Shown one piece after another: positions 24,801 to 35,860 of a stretch of 64,000 nucleotides of DNA; position 1 is the stretch's first letter, and every line of letters begins with the position of its first letter. The position numbers and the translations under genes were made by a program. Location of the stretch: the NCBI GenBank assembly GCA_000727475.1, contig KL647312.1, forward strand, positions 372,001-436,000. Reading direction: 5' to 3'. Source of the DNA: Sarcocystis neurona (taxonomy: Eukaryota; Apicomplexa; Conoidasida; Eucoccidiorida; Sarcocystidae). Below the pieces are notes generated by a model. It did not search any database, was not told the origin of the DNA, and saw nothing but the letters and a program-made list of their open reading frames with translations.

Positions 24801-25036
24801 ACTACATCAGCAAAGCTTTGTACGCGGCGACAGCTGCGCGGCTGTATCCGGCTGGCCCATTTATGGAAGATCTCTTCAAGGGTAACTGCGGCGCATTGTT
24901 AAGTAGTAGCAGATTTCCTGTGAAAGACGTACTGACGTTGAATCGATGTTTAACTATATTTGCACGCGTGTCTGCTTCTGTTGAAGACATCTGTCCCTTC
25001 CTGACCAGAGTCTGCCGCCTCTTCGACAATTCCTGA
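21877..25036 (+). CDS. Gln/Ala-rich helical-repeat protein (HPR/RAP-family-like)
   Basis: Two exons, 21877-24137 and 24769-25036 (TGA), join in phase 2 across a GTAAGG donor and a pyrimidine-rich ATCAG acceptor, giving about 842 residues. The frame is open 30 codons upstream of 21877; ATG at 22141 has an even better context and may be the true start. The N-terminal ~280 residues are Ser/Pro-rich and disordered. A Gln-rich tract coded by CAG runs follows (22765-22920). The C-terminal half is built of short helix pairs such as FSVHDVLVVLQGIRMARAG, LPVELCAAATLLAGLG and LTPPGALAAAMEVFARH. These resemble apicomplexan heptatricopeptide/RAP-type proteins that bind organellar RNA; I saw no RAP domain. 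An Ala-rich insert (23912-24110) interrupts the helices. The family assignment is inference from pattern, and a mitochondrial location is plausible but not shown. Confidence 0.7.
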
Positions 25037-25990
25037 CTCCGCCCTGCAGCCCCCTTTTTTTTCTCTTTCGCAACTTGTGCGTCTGCCTCTGTGGGGCAGC
25101 TCGACGTTCGTGACTCGGCGTTCGGGACTCTGCGTTCCCCTGGAGCCTCCGACGTCTTCTTTTCTAAACTTGTATTTTTTCCGTTGGTGACAGTTGTGTA
25201 TCCCTCTAGTTTCCTCGGGCTCCGTTCCACTATTTTGGCTTCGAGTGCGTGACTGTCTCTCCACGCGCCCCCAGTCAGTGCCTTTGTGAGTGATACGCCT
25301 TGTACGCTTTCTGCTGGAGCCTCGATGCGTTCCGTAACGCCGTGCTACGTCTTCGCCAGGCCACTCCACGTACGAAACCGTCCTTGTACAACCCGTAGCT
25401 GCAACCCTGGTTACACAGGCGGTCGTGCTGTTCTAGCCCTTGTCGGAGGTTGGCTGAGCTGGTCTTGTCCGTGCCATCAACACGACGATACGCTGTCAAG
25501 CATTTCTGAGTGGGAAATGCGTTGTGTAAGCCGCGGCTACTCGCACGGTATATCAGACTCCGCAACGAATTTCGTGGACGTGACGGTGACGTTTGCCAGG
25601 CAGTCCGTTCCCTGGACACGTGCCGGGAACACGTTAGTGGTGTGGGAAGTGTCACGACTAGCAACAGCCTGCGGCAGCTTGCACCGTAGATGTTTTAAAT
25701 GGATAACACTTACATCCGGTATACTGCTACTATTCCCGTATTGTGAACGCTTCCGCCCTGACAGGCACGACCACAGTTCAAGCGGGTAATACAACCTCTT
25801 CATGCCTTCCAGTCCGTGCAGTGCTTGCATCGCGTGATTGCTTCTTCCGTGGAACGGGGCCTGCGTGAGACGTACATGTAGAGCCCCGGAAATTGCCACT
25901 TTGTTGGGCGGAACCGCGTGTGCGCTACACGTACACCGTATACGTCTTCGCTGTCACAATCCCCAGCAGCAGATAATGTGAGGGAGAGTA
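25037..25990. other. Intergenic, no clear gene
   Basis: This lies between two plus-strand genes. Opposite-strand ORFs of 120-167 codons overlap here, but their composition looks like shadow reading frames and splice borders are weak. The 3' UTR of the previous gene and the promoter of the next are expected here. Confidence 0.5.
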
Positions 25991-28900
25991 ATGCTCGCAT
26001 GTCTGCGTCTGCGTAGCTTCGCTGGAGCAACTGGACGCGTGCACTCCCGCGGATCTTTCACGACTTCTCTACGCTATCTTGCGCGCCGGAGAGCCAGGAC
26101 CTTCTGCAGACCCAGCTCTTCTGCAAGCGCGAGTAAGAATTCTCTGCAGGCTCGGACTTTTTTCCCCAGGTCATTTTTTGCCAACAAGTCTCCTGCGAGA
26201 AGACGCGCTGACTGGACCACTATGTTCTACCGTTCCCGCCTCCGTGTGAGGGTAGGAAGAAGTTGCTAGGCGCACCGTAGTCCACAGAACGTGGGCCTAA
26301 GGATCGTCGGCACCTCCGTGAATGGTCCGCGTGCAGCGCAGGTTAACGTTGCTGGAACTACTATAACATGAAGTTGGACAACTATAACCGTAATGTAGAC
26401 TTTGCGAAGAATACGGTCGCAGCTTGCCCATCGTGTGAGAATCCGTGTGACCAAGCATGCCTGCTAAACCGCTATCTGTGGAAAATGGTTCATGTATGTG
26501 TACGTCGGTGCTTGGGGTCGTGATTGTTCACTGAGCTCTCTGGGTAAACTTTCCATCGTGAGGTGGCGTCTGCGGGGGTCGTTTCTCCGTGTCAAATTTC
26601 AGCGTTCCAGTGGTGCTCGCACTGGATCAGTACTTGTCCTGTTCCTCCCTACCGAAGTGAACGTACAGAAGACGCTATTCAGAAGTGTGCGACACATGGC
26701 GTTCCGACTGCACGCGCCTACCTACTATTCGTCATCAACGAATAGACTGAGCATCCATTTGCAGTAAAACAACAGTCGAATGCCTAGCTTCTCGCGGATG
26801 GGTTGTGACTTGTACCTTGCAGCTTGTGTTCTGTGTCTAAGAAGGTCAGTTACTTCTGCGGCTGCAGTCACGTCTCGTCGCTGCCTTGCCGTGTGGCATG
26901 GTGTGTCCTGCTTGGGCATCCTGTACATACGTACGCAAGATGTCCCACCTGCGTACCTGCTGCGAAACATTGCTCTGTTGCATTTTTTGCAGTTTTTGAT
27001 GGAACCGCGTCCGTATTTTCCATATTGTCAGTGTGTCTTTCATCTGTCGTACGCTGCTTTGGTGGTCCGCGTCACCGGTGCCACCTCGCAGGTGCGAATA
27101 CAACATGCACTGGATATTTCCTTGGAGACGTGTAGCTCCTCTACCCTCGTGCGCGTGCTTTCTGCGGTCGCAACCGCATTGGCTCGCACTACGGACACTT
27201 TGCATGCTAGGCGACCGTCCCAACAACATCTTCCCGCTTCGGTAAGCCGTCCTTTGCACCGTGGTACGCACAGGGTAGTGGTTGTCAGTAATCTCGCCAG
27301 CCCCAGCCTTTTGCGTGCAGGGCTTTGTCGGATGTCGGTGCACTGTTTGGTAAACCCCATTCGCTTTTGTTGATCTGCGAAGCTATAACAGCCGTTGTGT
27401 GTATGCTTTCTACCAGCGATGCTGCTACGTCTAGCCCGTGCTTTGAGGGCGCGCAGTTTGTTGTCCTCGGCATACTAATTGTATCTTCCGTATAATACAT
27501 AGTCTCATCTCGTGATATCGGTCATCACAGGTTTGGCAACCGTTACGTCTTTCCAGCAGAGAGGCCCTGGAAGGTCAGCGGACAGACCAGCCGTTTATTC
27601 CACGCGTGCGCGTTAGTGCGAACACGGAGCGAGCATGTATTGTGGCGGCAATAACCCGACGGAAAAGGGCATCTGCTGTAGAAAACACTCGAATTTAATT
27701 TTCTCCTTTGTATGAGTACTGTAATACGGTAAAATATACGGTCTTGAATTTCGCGCATCATTCTCTCAAAATTACCGACGGGTGGGTTGGCACAGTCTAA
27801 GATGCAAGAGCACCATGGTCTCGCAGAGTCAGCGACATTTTTTATTCTCTTTTGGTCGACAGAAGGTGGCCCTGCACCTCTTCCGCGACTTGCGCCTTGG
27901 GGCAGCTTCGGGTTAAAATCGTGGTTGGAGGACCTGTGTTTTGGATCCACGCTAACTGCTCGAAATGCCTACTTTGCGTCGTGTGCTGCAGGCGTGAACA
28001 CGAGACTTGCAGCCTAGCTGGTGGTCTGAGGCAGTGCTCCTGCGGATACTGCTTGTGGTTGCTGCTGGTGTGTATAGCTGGAATAGCCTTGACAAAACAC
28101 TCCTTTGCCGGTTGGGGGTGTGCAGTTGTCAACATCGACAGACTCGTCGTTTTGCTGCAAGTCAGAGCGACTAAGGGGGTGATGGTAGCCGGCACAGCAC
28201 AACCGGGCGCGAGCTGGAGGGAGGTTCTATTTTTATGAGGTGGCGGTGCTTTTCGTAGTTTCTGCCGCCGTGTGACCTGGTCTGAAAGTGCGTAGTGTGC
28301 ATGCTACAGATATTTGGTGTGGCTGGAAGAAAAGGGAGACAGAGAAAACGCAGAATATTTATCGGTGCAAAGACAGACTCGTCTATGTGTGTTGATTGTG
28401 CTGTCGAGTTACAGAGCGAGAGACTTGTCAGCGCGACGCTTCTGGCGCAGAAGGCTGCTCTCTTTCTTTCTGCGAGGTTGCTTCGAGCGCGCCCGGGGGA
28501 TCTTGTCACGTTTTTGGTAAGCTGGAGCCGTCTGAAGTCGTCTGCGTAGTGCGGCTGTACACTCACGTAACGAGTAATGCAGAAGGGCAAACGTACACTC
28601 ACACCACGAGTAGAGGTGTGCGGTAATGTGTAGATAACCTACGTTTACACGTGTCCCGATTGTGTCCCTATGGGTTGAGCTGACCTGATGTGATTCGGCA
28701 GCTGATTTTTCTCTTCGTCACCATGTGTGTATTAGTACGAAGACTTTCGTCTTTGGCGGCAGATCATGGAAGCCACCACCCGACGTTTTGTCATACGGCG
28801 TGCACAGTCGAGAAATTTTAATCCGTGTATCGTGTGCAGCTACAAGTCTCACATGTGAAAGGCAGAACGAGACACCTTGAACCACTATCCGTCGTTCAGC

Positions 28901-31140
28901 GCGACGGGGGTCGTATGGGCTGCACTCTTTTCGGTATGTGCAGTGGATCTCGCCTCTCCATACATACGTGACTTCTTATGATGAGAAGCTGCGCTTTGCT
29001 AGACAGACAGAACAGCTCCGAAGACGCTGCCGTGTTACGTGATGTGCCCGATTCTTCTGTGCGACCTCTTTTCTTGACAGGTGGGCCTGAGAACCGTGAA
29101 AATCGATAATGGTGACTCCATAGCGGAGAAAATATTTGAGATCATTGACCCTTGCCTCCAGGTCCTTGAACCAGCGCAGCTGGCGAGTCTCCTGGCTGTC
29201 GTCGCGGAACCTCCTTGTCATCAGTGAGGCTGCCTAGGCATTATACCGCACACGTGTATTCGTTCCATATACATGTACCTCCTAGAAAGGTGCACATACT
29301 GCGAACTTAGGGAAGTAACATTCCGCGTGTGTAGTTGGCGTCGCGTTAGTCACATATGAAGGAATACACAATAGGCATCCAAGATGCTTTGCGTTAGCTT
29401 GGAGATCGGTGGTTTGCAAGGCATCACATGCTGACAGCATACACCAATCTGGTGGTTACTAGTGATCCTGGGTGCACAGAACAGTCTGTGTCACTTCAGG
29501 GGGAAGGTAACAACTTTGCGCGGCGTCGCTTGTCGCGTCTGTCATCGCGTAGACACACACACACACTGAAGACGTAAGACCGGCTTCACCTTTACTTCAT
29601 TGATCGAGGACACGTCGTCTCTTCATCGAGACCCACCAGGGAGGGATGCACGTTTACGTACGCCCAGACGAAGAATTGCACGTCTCGTTGTACGGCAGGT
29701 CTGCGCCGGGGGAGAGGGGTCTTATTTGCACTCCGTCTGAAGTCATTTTGAAAGCGAGAGACACGCCGGCGGAGGTGGAAGAAACGTGTGTTCTACAGTT
29801 GGTGACACTTGAGCTGCTACATGAGTTATGATCTTCCGGGGAAACTCTCGTGGAGGAGGTACATTTTTCGGACTGGGTACGGCTTTGGGACTTAGTGCGA
29901 TTGCGGGCCATTCGTGTGCGTGTGCACAATTGCGTTACGAGTTGTAAACCTTCGCAGCGTTTCGTCATCGGAGGGTGTTCACTTGTTACGTCGTGCCTCT
30001 TTCAGCGGCATTCGGCGGCGAGAGTCAACGAGCAGGCTTTTAGCCTCTCTCAAAGTGAACCTCGTAGAAGGTCGTCAGCACTGGCAGCCGGAAACATGCC
30101 TCCAAATTCTTCTTTCTCTCTCCAGGTGGGGGAGTCACGCTGAATCTTGTACTGCACACGTATTTTTCTGGAGCGTCTTTGCAGTTAGCCCTGACCGGCA
30201 TGCATTTCAGTATTGTGCCACCACGCGCGAAAGCATATGCATTAAGCCTTCTCCTGCCTACGCATATTGTCCGAACACGCTCGTTGCTTGCGTGCGCTCC
30301 TTCTACATTGACGGGGTGCACCAATTCATACGCGAGATACAATCGTGTGTTTCTGCACAACTCTGCTCTGCACACAGGTTGCCCGAAGAGTGGAAAGACC
30401 TTGTCCACCCATTAGCTGTCGCAGTGTGCGACAGGCTGGTCAGCACAGAAGGGCTCCGCTCCGTCGGGCGGAAAGACCCCACACAGCAGGATCCAGCTGA
30501 CGCTCCGCACGACGGCTACAACACCTCATCCGATGCATTCGGTGGAAAGCTTGCTGCAGTTTCAAAAGAAGGCATGCCGTCAGATGAGCTCCGTACGTTT
30601 TCTCATCAAATGAGTCCGCTACAGTGGCTCGGAATTGGCCACTACAAGCAGTTACTTCACGCACTTGAGGACTTGCAAGTTCGCCACAAACAGCTGCGAG
30701 AAGTTGTTACCCAGGTTGTCGCAATGAAAAGGTGAGATTTCACCAACGGTGGTGCACGGCGCAGGGGCGCCAACAATCAGTCATCTATGATTCTATGGTT
30801 TCACCCGTCGCACATCCTGCGTATAACTCCATCCCTCCGCTCAATGCCTACGAGGGTTCTGTGGAATGGGTTTCAGACGGTGCGGATAATGAGGAATACG
30901 TCGAAAGGCGCTGCTCTTAGCGTATATACTTGAGTGTTTTCTATTCTCAGTGAAGAAACTGTTTGTTGTGGTGCGTATCAACAAATGCAGACACGATTTC
31001 ACAAACACGCGGCATGTTCGGGAGGCCAGAACTCTGCGGACTTGGTGATGACGGTGCTGCCGCGATCGATCACAAGTATCCCATCAAAAAAGACTTCAAG
31101 ACGACGTTTCTCGCGCGGCGAGTCTTCCGACGACGGGTGA
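25991..31140 (+). CDS. Helical-repeat protein with mitochondrial-like presequence
   Basis: The supported exons join in phase: 25991-26245, 26993-27241, 28415-28516, 29081-29223, 29958-30125, 30378-30731 and 30951 onward, about 486 residues if TGA at 31138-31140 is the stop. Good signals include the TTTTTTGCAG acceptor before 26993, GTAAGC donors at 27242 and 28517, TTTTCTTGACAG before 29081 and GTGAGG at 29224. The N-terminus (MLACLRLRSFAG, then many Arg/Ser and almost no acid residues for ~70 positions) fits a mitochondrial presequence. The body has helix-pair repeats such as STLVRVLSAVATALA, LVSATLLAQKAALFLSA, LEPAQLASLLAVVA and WQPETCLQILLSLSR, resembling the preceding gene's product, followed by an acidic linker and a coiled-coil-like stretch (HALEDLQVRHKQLREVV). 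The second exon may instead start at 27092. An RNA-binding organellar role is inferred by family resemblance only. Confidence 0.6.
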
Positions 31141-31265
31141 CTTTGATTTTCAGTGCACAACAATTTTACGAACAAACACGCACTTGCGGGTTATTGCTGC
31201 GTCCATATCTCGGCTCGCTGCGCATCACGGAACGCTGATTTTTAATATTGAACGGAGAACCGCAG

Positions 31266-32196
31266 CGTCGTGGATTCCAGTCGTGTGCTTGGAAGCGTGC
31301 GTCTGCGCAATGACGAAGGCATTTCGTGCGCGTATTTGAACAGCGTTTCGTCGTGCCGAGGATACTACTTGATTATAGATCCGGATCCGTGCCTGGCGCC
31401 TGCGGGGCGCACGCGGGCGCAGTGTCGCGTAAGGACCACAAACTTTTCTTTTTCAAACATCGTCGTGAAGCGGTAGTGCGCCTTGCCACGTAGGAGCGTC
31501 TTGCCTTTTACGAAAGTGCTCAGTGCGTGCTTTCAGTGTGCACGAAAGCAGCCGTATCGCGTACAGTGACCCCCAAATGTTTTCCGGAAGGTTCACTGGA
31601 GGTTCACTTTCCACGGCGTCCATCGCACATGGCGCGTAACGGTCCACACCCCTATGTTAATAAGGACCGCTACGTTTATCTGAGTGATGCTGACGTATTC
31701 AAGTGTTTACGTCACAGAAATGACGGTCGAGAATTCCTGAGCTATTCTTTTCAATGCCCTACGTAGAGATCCTTGCGTACTTACACATTTCCCGTGGTAC
31801 AGCCCCTCTGGTGGCACCGATCCACTTGCGACCCAGTCGCAGTATTTTGTGCGAGAACTACTTGCGCCGCCCCGAGGGATGTCTCCGGGTTCACCACCCA
31901 ACTCACGATTGTTTTTCACTAATGTGCCGTATGTCTGATCCGTTTCCGCGAAAATACTTTTACGTTGTTGAAGTGCAATGGTTTTACCTTCTGGATGTGG
32001 TCCACTGCCTCCGTGGAGACAATTGGTAGACTCAAGAAGTGCCCGTTTTCTCTTCCCTAGGTGCGCTCTCCGTCGAAAGCAGTACCAGCGTGTACAAACG
32101 AACCACACTTCCACAGAATTATTCTCTCTGGCAGAACTATGCTATAAAGAACCAACCCTTCAACGGCTATCCGTCTGCCTTTGTACCAACACTTCC
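31266..32196 (+). CDS. Exon-like fragments downstream of the second helical-repeat gene
   Basis: Segment 31266-31428 has an acceptor, a GTAAGG donor and a protein-like, Cys-containing frame (CRGYYLIIDPDPCLAP). Its phase fits a GTGACT donor at 31137, so it could extend the preceding gene past its apparent stop. Segments 31494-31694 (CFPEGSLEVHFPRR) and ~31767-31928 (HFPWYSPSGGTDPLATQSQY) also look coding, but linking them would need introns of 45-75 bp, shorter than the trustworthy introns here. Segment 32061-32196 follows an excellent TTTCTCTTCCCTAG acceptor (SLWQNYAIKNQPFNGYPS) and can splice in phase 2 to 32895-32987 (ends DMAAR, TAG). I do not recognise the product. This may be the 3' part of the preceding gene or a separate gene. 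Confidence 0.3.
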
Positions 32197-32548
32197 GTAA
32201 CCGGCCGCGTTAACGTGACGCGTCGACCAAGATGCTTGCAAAAGTTTCAGCCTTAAAATTCTTGGTAACAGGAAGTGTACCAGGAACCGTTCAGTCACGG
32301 TTCGTCTGCTTTTGAGCCACCACTTCCGTAACCGCCGGGACTTACATGCAGATCAAGGCGACATATCCGGGTGCAACGATTTCAGCGTGGAAATTCATTG
32401 TGCCACGACGTGTACTCCGAACCCTTCGATCACCGTTCGTCTGCTTTTGTGCCATGATTTCCATAACCGACGATATTTGCATGCAGCGTCCATCAAGACG
32501 ACACGTGCGAGCGGAACAATTTCAGCCTTCAAACTCTGTGGCAGGGAG
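32151..32548. repeat. Three diverged tandem copies of a ~130-bp unit
   Basis: Copies begin near 32151, 32279 and 32414. Each carries an ACC-CTTC/CGTTC block, then TCGTCTGC(C/T)TTTG, then a CACTTCCGTAACC-like block (CATGATTTCCATAACC in copy 3), and later a TTTCAGC block. Spacing is 128 and 135 bp. Copy 1 overlaps the end and splice donor of a candidate exon. Confidence 0.75.
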
Positions 32549-32894
32549 CGTGCGCCCCTACCAAAAATGGAAGCGGCACAGCGCACGACGTGGAAGACAG
32601 CGTACCTGCGACCCCGCGTCGGTTTTGTGCGCCGTCGCCGGTTATAGGGTGCCTGCGACTCCTTCCGTGTCACCCGAGCTGCATTTCTATCGTCTTGCAG
32701 TTTCGTGTACAGCACAGGGCCGCCGCGTTACGGTGTGGTAGTAGTTGTGATAGTAGTCGTACGCGCCTGCTCCGCCGTCCTACAGCGCAGCCTCCGAGTG
32801 CTCAAGAACTACCCTGTATGTGAATATACTTATCCTATCTAGTGAAGTCCACACACTTTGAAACCTTACACTGCCCACATATTTCCTTCCACAG

Positions 32895-32987
32895 TGCAGG
32901 TACAGACCGTTCCGTGCTGACGATGGTGACGTCCTCACGTGAAGTTTCTACGGCAAACGCATTTGTCTATGACATGGCAGCCCGTTA
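32895..32987 (+). CDS. Candidate terminal exon
   Basis: It follows the pyrimidine-rich acceptor TTTCCTTCCACAG and reads 30 codons (GTDRSVLTMVTSSREVSTAN) to TAG at 32985-32987. Its phase matches the GTAACC donor at 32197, with a typical intron length of 698 bp. Confidence 0.3.
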
Positions 32988-35024
32988 GCGGGAGGTCCAG
33001 CTGGCAGCGCCTCTGGCGCTGGTAAGCTTGGAATTCTTGTCACCGCCGATGGGTCACTGTGTCCGAACACTGCATTGAGCCGGAGGGGAAGATCAGTAAG
33101 TAGAACCAGTGCCAGCAACAACTGTTGCTGCGCCAGCACCAGGAGCCCACGGTGCCCCGACGCGCACCAAGCCATGGGAACGCAGCGGCTGTAGGATCTG
33201 ATCGTGTGCTGCCAGCGAGGGCGTGAGCGGCAGGAGCAACAGCTGGTGCGCACCCGCAGGGGACGCAGAGCAGTGTAGTGACAGCAGGCAAGTAGCCACT
33301 GCACAACTGAACCCGTTATGATGTGCGTACGCGTGTAGTTCTGTTGCGTATATTGGGTTTTGGCCAGCAATCCCGTACGTGCAGCTGCTACGCGTCGCGC
33401 ACGTGGAACGCAACGTCCTCCAAACGTCTGCCAGCTGTCCACTCACTAGATACATAGCCTCCGACGACTTGTTCGACATTTGATTCCACGCCACCTCTAC
33501 ATTACTTGCGTGGTGGGCATTAAACGCCGTCCGTCATTGGTGTCATCACCAGCGCCTAGACTACTCCGTCACTCGTTTGTGGCCGTGTAGACAGCGTTCA
33601 CGGTCCCGGCATCAGCTGGTGCAAGAGGCAGATCCTACAGCTAATCCAACGGGTCTGGTAGTACCCGTTCCTAATCGTTTCCAGAAGTCGTATTTTACAC
33701 ACCTTTTGCACGTCGACAAAGGAAACGGTGAACCGCCACCCTTAAGAGGGCGTTTATCACCGGGAAAGACTTTGCAGCTCTGTTAGGACAAACTTCACTC
33801 GCGCTGCTCCGGTCATTTCTCTCGTCGCTGTTGTATGTCATTTACTCCAAAATAAAGGCTTTCATACTCCACTGTTGGCAGTTCGGGTGTCAGACGACGA
33901 ACACACACGCAGGCCTATTTTTAGCGCGCCCAGGTCGCGGGAGGGCCGCACAACGGAGCCTACGGTTGTGGCGACAGTGGAGCCTGTAGCGGAGAAAGCT
34001 GTGGGCTGGTGTTCAATGTCGCGGGTAGCTTCACGACGAAAAAGCTTCTGAAAACTTGGCGAAGCGGCCCCGAGTTGACACAAAGCCTCCCTGTTAGTCA
34101 TACCTGTATTTTCCAGATGCCACACGGGTTTTGAAGTGCGTCTCGCCGCAGGAGCAGCACTCTTCACCGCTCGATGACTTGCGCTCGCCAATCCGTGGTT
34201 TCCTGTTTTTCTGCCGGCGGGCGATGCAGATTCTGGCCAAGTATTTTTACATGCGACATCTCCTGTACAGGCGTTGGTCCTCGTAATGCCTGATGGAATG
34301 GTTCTCTTTGTTTGTTGCTGCGGCGCGGGGTCTCCGCGCAGGTTCCGGGGTTGAGTGGGCTGTACGTGAGGCTGGCGTACCATGAGAAGGGTCGCTTTGA
34401 ATGTACCACTTCTGGAACTCTTTCGCTCGTGGTACGCACGAATCATCGTTGTCCGACTTTTTTTCGCCACTATTCTGGCGGTGACGAAGAAGCAGCGGTT
34501 GCATGGCGCTAAGTACTGGATTTTCAGCGTGCATGAAACATATTTTCGGTGCCTGCTTATAATAAACGCATTTGCTGACCTCAATGCAGTACATCGGCGA
34601 TCGCACTGCGTTTTTGTGAACGGCGGAAAGATGTTTTTAGGTTGAAGCTCTAGTCACTCCGTACGTGTGGCGGGCGGGTTTTGGGCGGCTGAAGAGGTCC
34701 CACCGTCAGAATTGATTAGGAGTCCACATGTTTGGTCCATATTCTGGGGTGAAGAGCTGTTGTTGGTCGCGTCGACGTGATGTGACTAAAAGAGAGGAAG
34801 GGAAGAATCTGGCTACCTTGTTTCACTTCTCGTGTGCGAGGTCCATGTTGCACAAAATCGCACACATGTCTGCCCGGGATCCTCTTTCAGCGACACGCGC
34901 GCAGTAGTTGTGTTGTTGTTGGCCCGTGAGTGTTGGTGAAGGCGTGTGAAATTTTGGTAGGGGGTCATCTTCTAACATTCTTTTTCCACGAAGCAAGGTC
35001 ACGAACTTTCCCGATTTTCCATTT
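32988..35024. other. Mostly unassigned; one long minus-strand ORF
   Basis: The only sizeable ORF is 33862-34584 on the minus strand, 240 codons, basic and Ser/Thr/Arg-rich with no hydrophobic core and no domain I recognise. The plus strand opposite has stops throughout. It could be a real low-complexity exon or chance. Minus ORFs at 32948-33494 overlap each other in two frames and look like shadows. Confidence 0.3.
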
Positions 35025-35479
35025 ATGGCACTTTTTTGCCAAGAGGGGGTTAGCAGTTGCGATTTGTCGTTCGTGTTCGTTGTTCCTAGCGTAGATATTC
35101 CGACTGCTTCTCTAGTGTCCTCTGGTACAGTTCAGCCGATTCCGGGGACACCAGCTGCACTTTTGACTCAGCAAAAGAAGACTTACAGTAGTTGCTGCTG
35201 CTTTGCGAAGAGGCGGGCGTTTTTGTGTGAGTGTGGCACAACCATTGCGAACTTGTATTTGAACAAATGTGAACACGTCCACGACCTTCGTGGGTTTCTC
35301 CATCATTTGCTGGTGCCATCCATCGCCGCGCGGGCTACACGATTTGCAGCTAGCGCTGGCTGTAGGATGAGCCAGTTTTCGTGTATAACCACCCATTTGT
35401 GATGATGACTTGTTTACGTAGAACTGCACCACGTGGGTTAGAATTGAGAGACATAAAAGTACAGGTCTATTATTTGCAT

Positions 35480-35860
35480 TTATCCCCCTCCTCCACTTTG
35501 TGTGTCCCACAGATTGTGTTTATCGTTTCTCGCGTTACAGTGCAAGAGCAAGCGCATGCAAAAAGAGATCTGCCTAGAAAAGTTTTTCACGGTCCTTAAA
35601 GGAGCGCAGCGGCAGCAGGATAATTCCGGCGCGCCATTCAGCAGTAGATTTATTTTGAGCGGAAATGCGGATACAGCTCCTTTTAGAGCGGCCGCTGTAG
35701 CAGCAGGAGCAGCAAACAGTGCTGCGCCAGAAGCAGCTGTAGGAACGGTTATAGTTGTAGTTAGAAGTAACAATAGTATTAGTAGCCATCCTCCTTTTCT
35801 GGCCGTCTTTTCCGAGCTGCCGGGGCAGTAGTAGCGACGAGGGCAACAGCAGTTACCCAT
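35480..35860 (-). CDS. ORF with MGNCCC N-terminus, hydrophobic
   Basis: This 126-codon ORF begins MGNCCC, the classic context for N-myristoylation plus palmitoylation, with ATG context AAGATGG. A hydrophobic stretch (WLLILLLLLTTTITV) and an Ala-rich region follow. It lies antisense to a plus-strand candidate exon, and only one of the two is likely to be coding. Poly-Ala and poly-Leu here are complementary readings of the same GCA/CAG-rich DNA, which weakens both calls. Confidence 0.25.
   Translation of the reverse strand: MGNCCCPRRYYCPGSSEKTARKGGWLLILLLLLTTTITVPTAASGAALFAAPAATAAALKGAVSAFPLKINLLLNGAPELSCCRCAPLRTVKNFSRQISFCMRLLLHCNARNDKHNLWDTQSGGGG
35514..35831 (+). CDS. Candidate terminal exon, Ala-rich
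   Basis: One of the best acceptors in the window (TCCCCCTCCTCC...CCCACAG) ends at 35513. In phase 2 it opens a 105-codon frame to TAG at 35829 with a protein-like start (LCLSFLALQCKSKRMQKEIC), an Ala-rich middle and a Val/Ile-rich end. In phase 0 it gives a shorter alternative ending KVFHGP. A possible upstream exon, 35172-35226 with a GTGAGT donor, fits only the phase 0 reading. Product unknown. Confidence 0.3.
   Translation: MCLSFLALQCKSKRMQKEICLEKFFTVLKGAQRQQDNSGAPFSSRFILSGNADTAPFRAAAVAAGAANSAAPEAAVGTVIVVVRSNNSISSHPPFLAVFSELPGQ

Noticed and set aside
25036..25036. RAP domain at the end of either helical-repeat protein
   Set aside because: I found no stretch matching the EVDGPxHF-like core of RAP domains in the supported exons.
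29609..29831. Protein-like plus-strand frame (HVYVRPDEELHVSLYGRS) as an exon of the second helical-repeat gene
   Set aside because: It can be entered in phase, but no acceptable donor returns to the phase needed by the next exon, whereas skipping it gives a clean join from 29223 to 29958.
31429..32060. Chain of tiny introns (35, 45 and 47 bp) linking all exon-like pieces
   Set aside because: Reliable introns in the protease and UBE2H genes are 242-1437 bp, so introns this short are unlikely; the pieces are listed separately instead.
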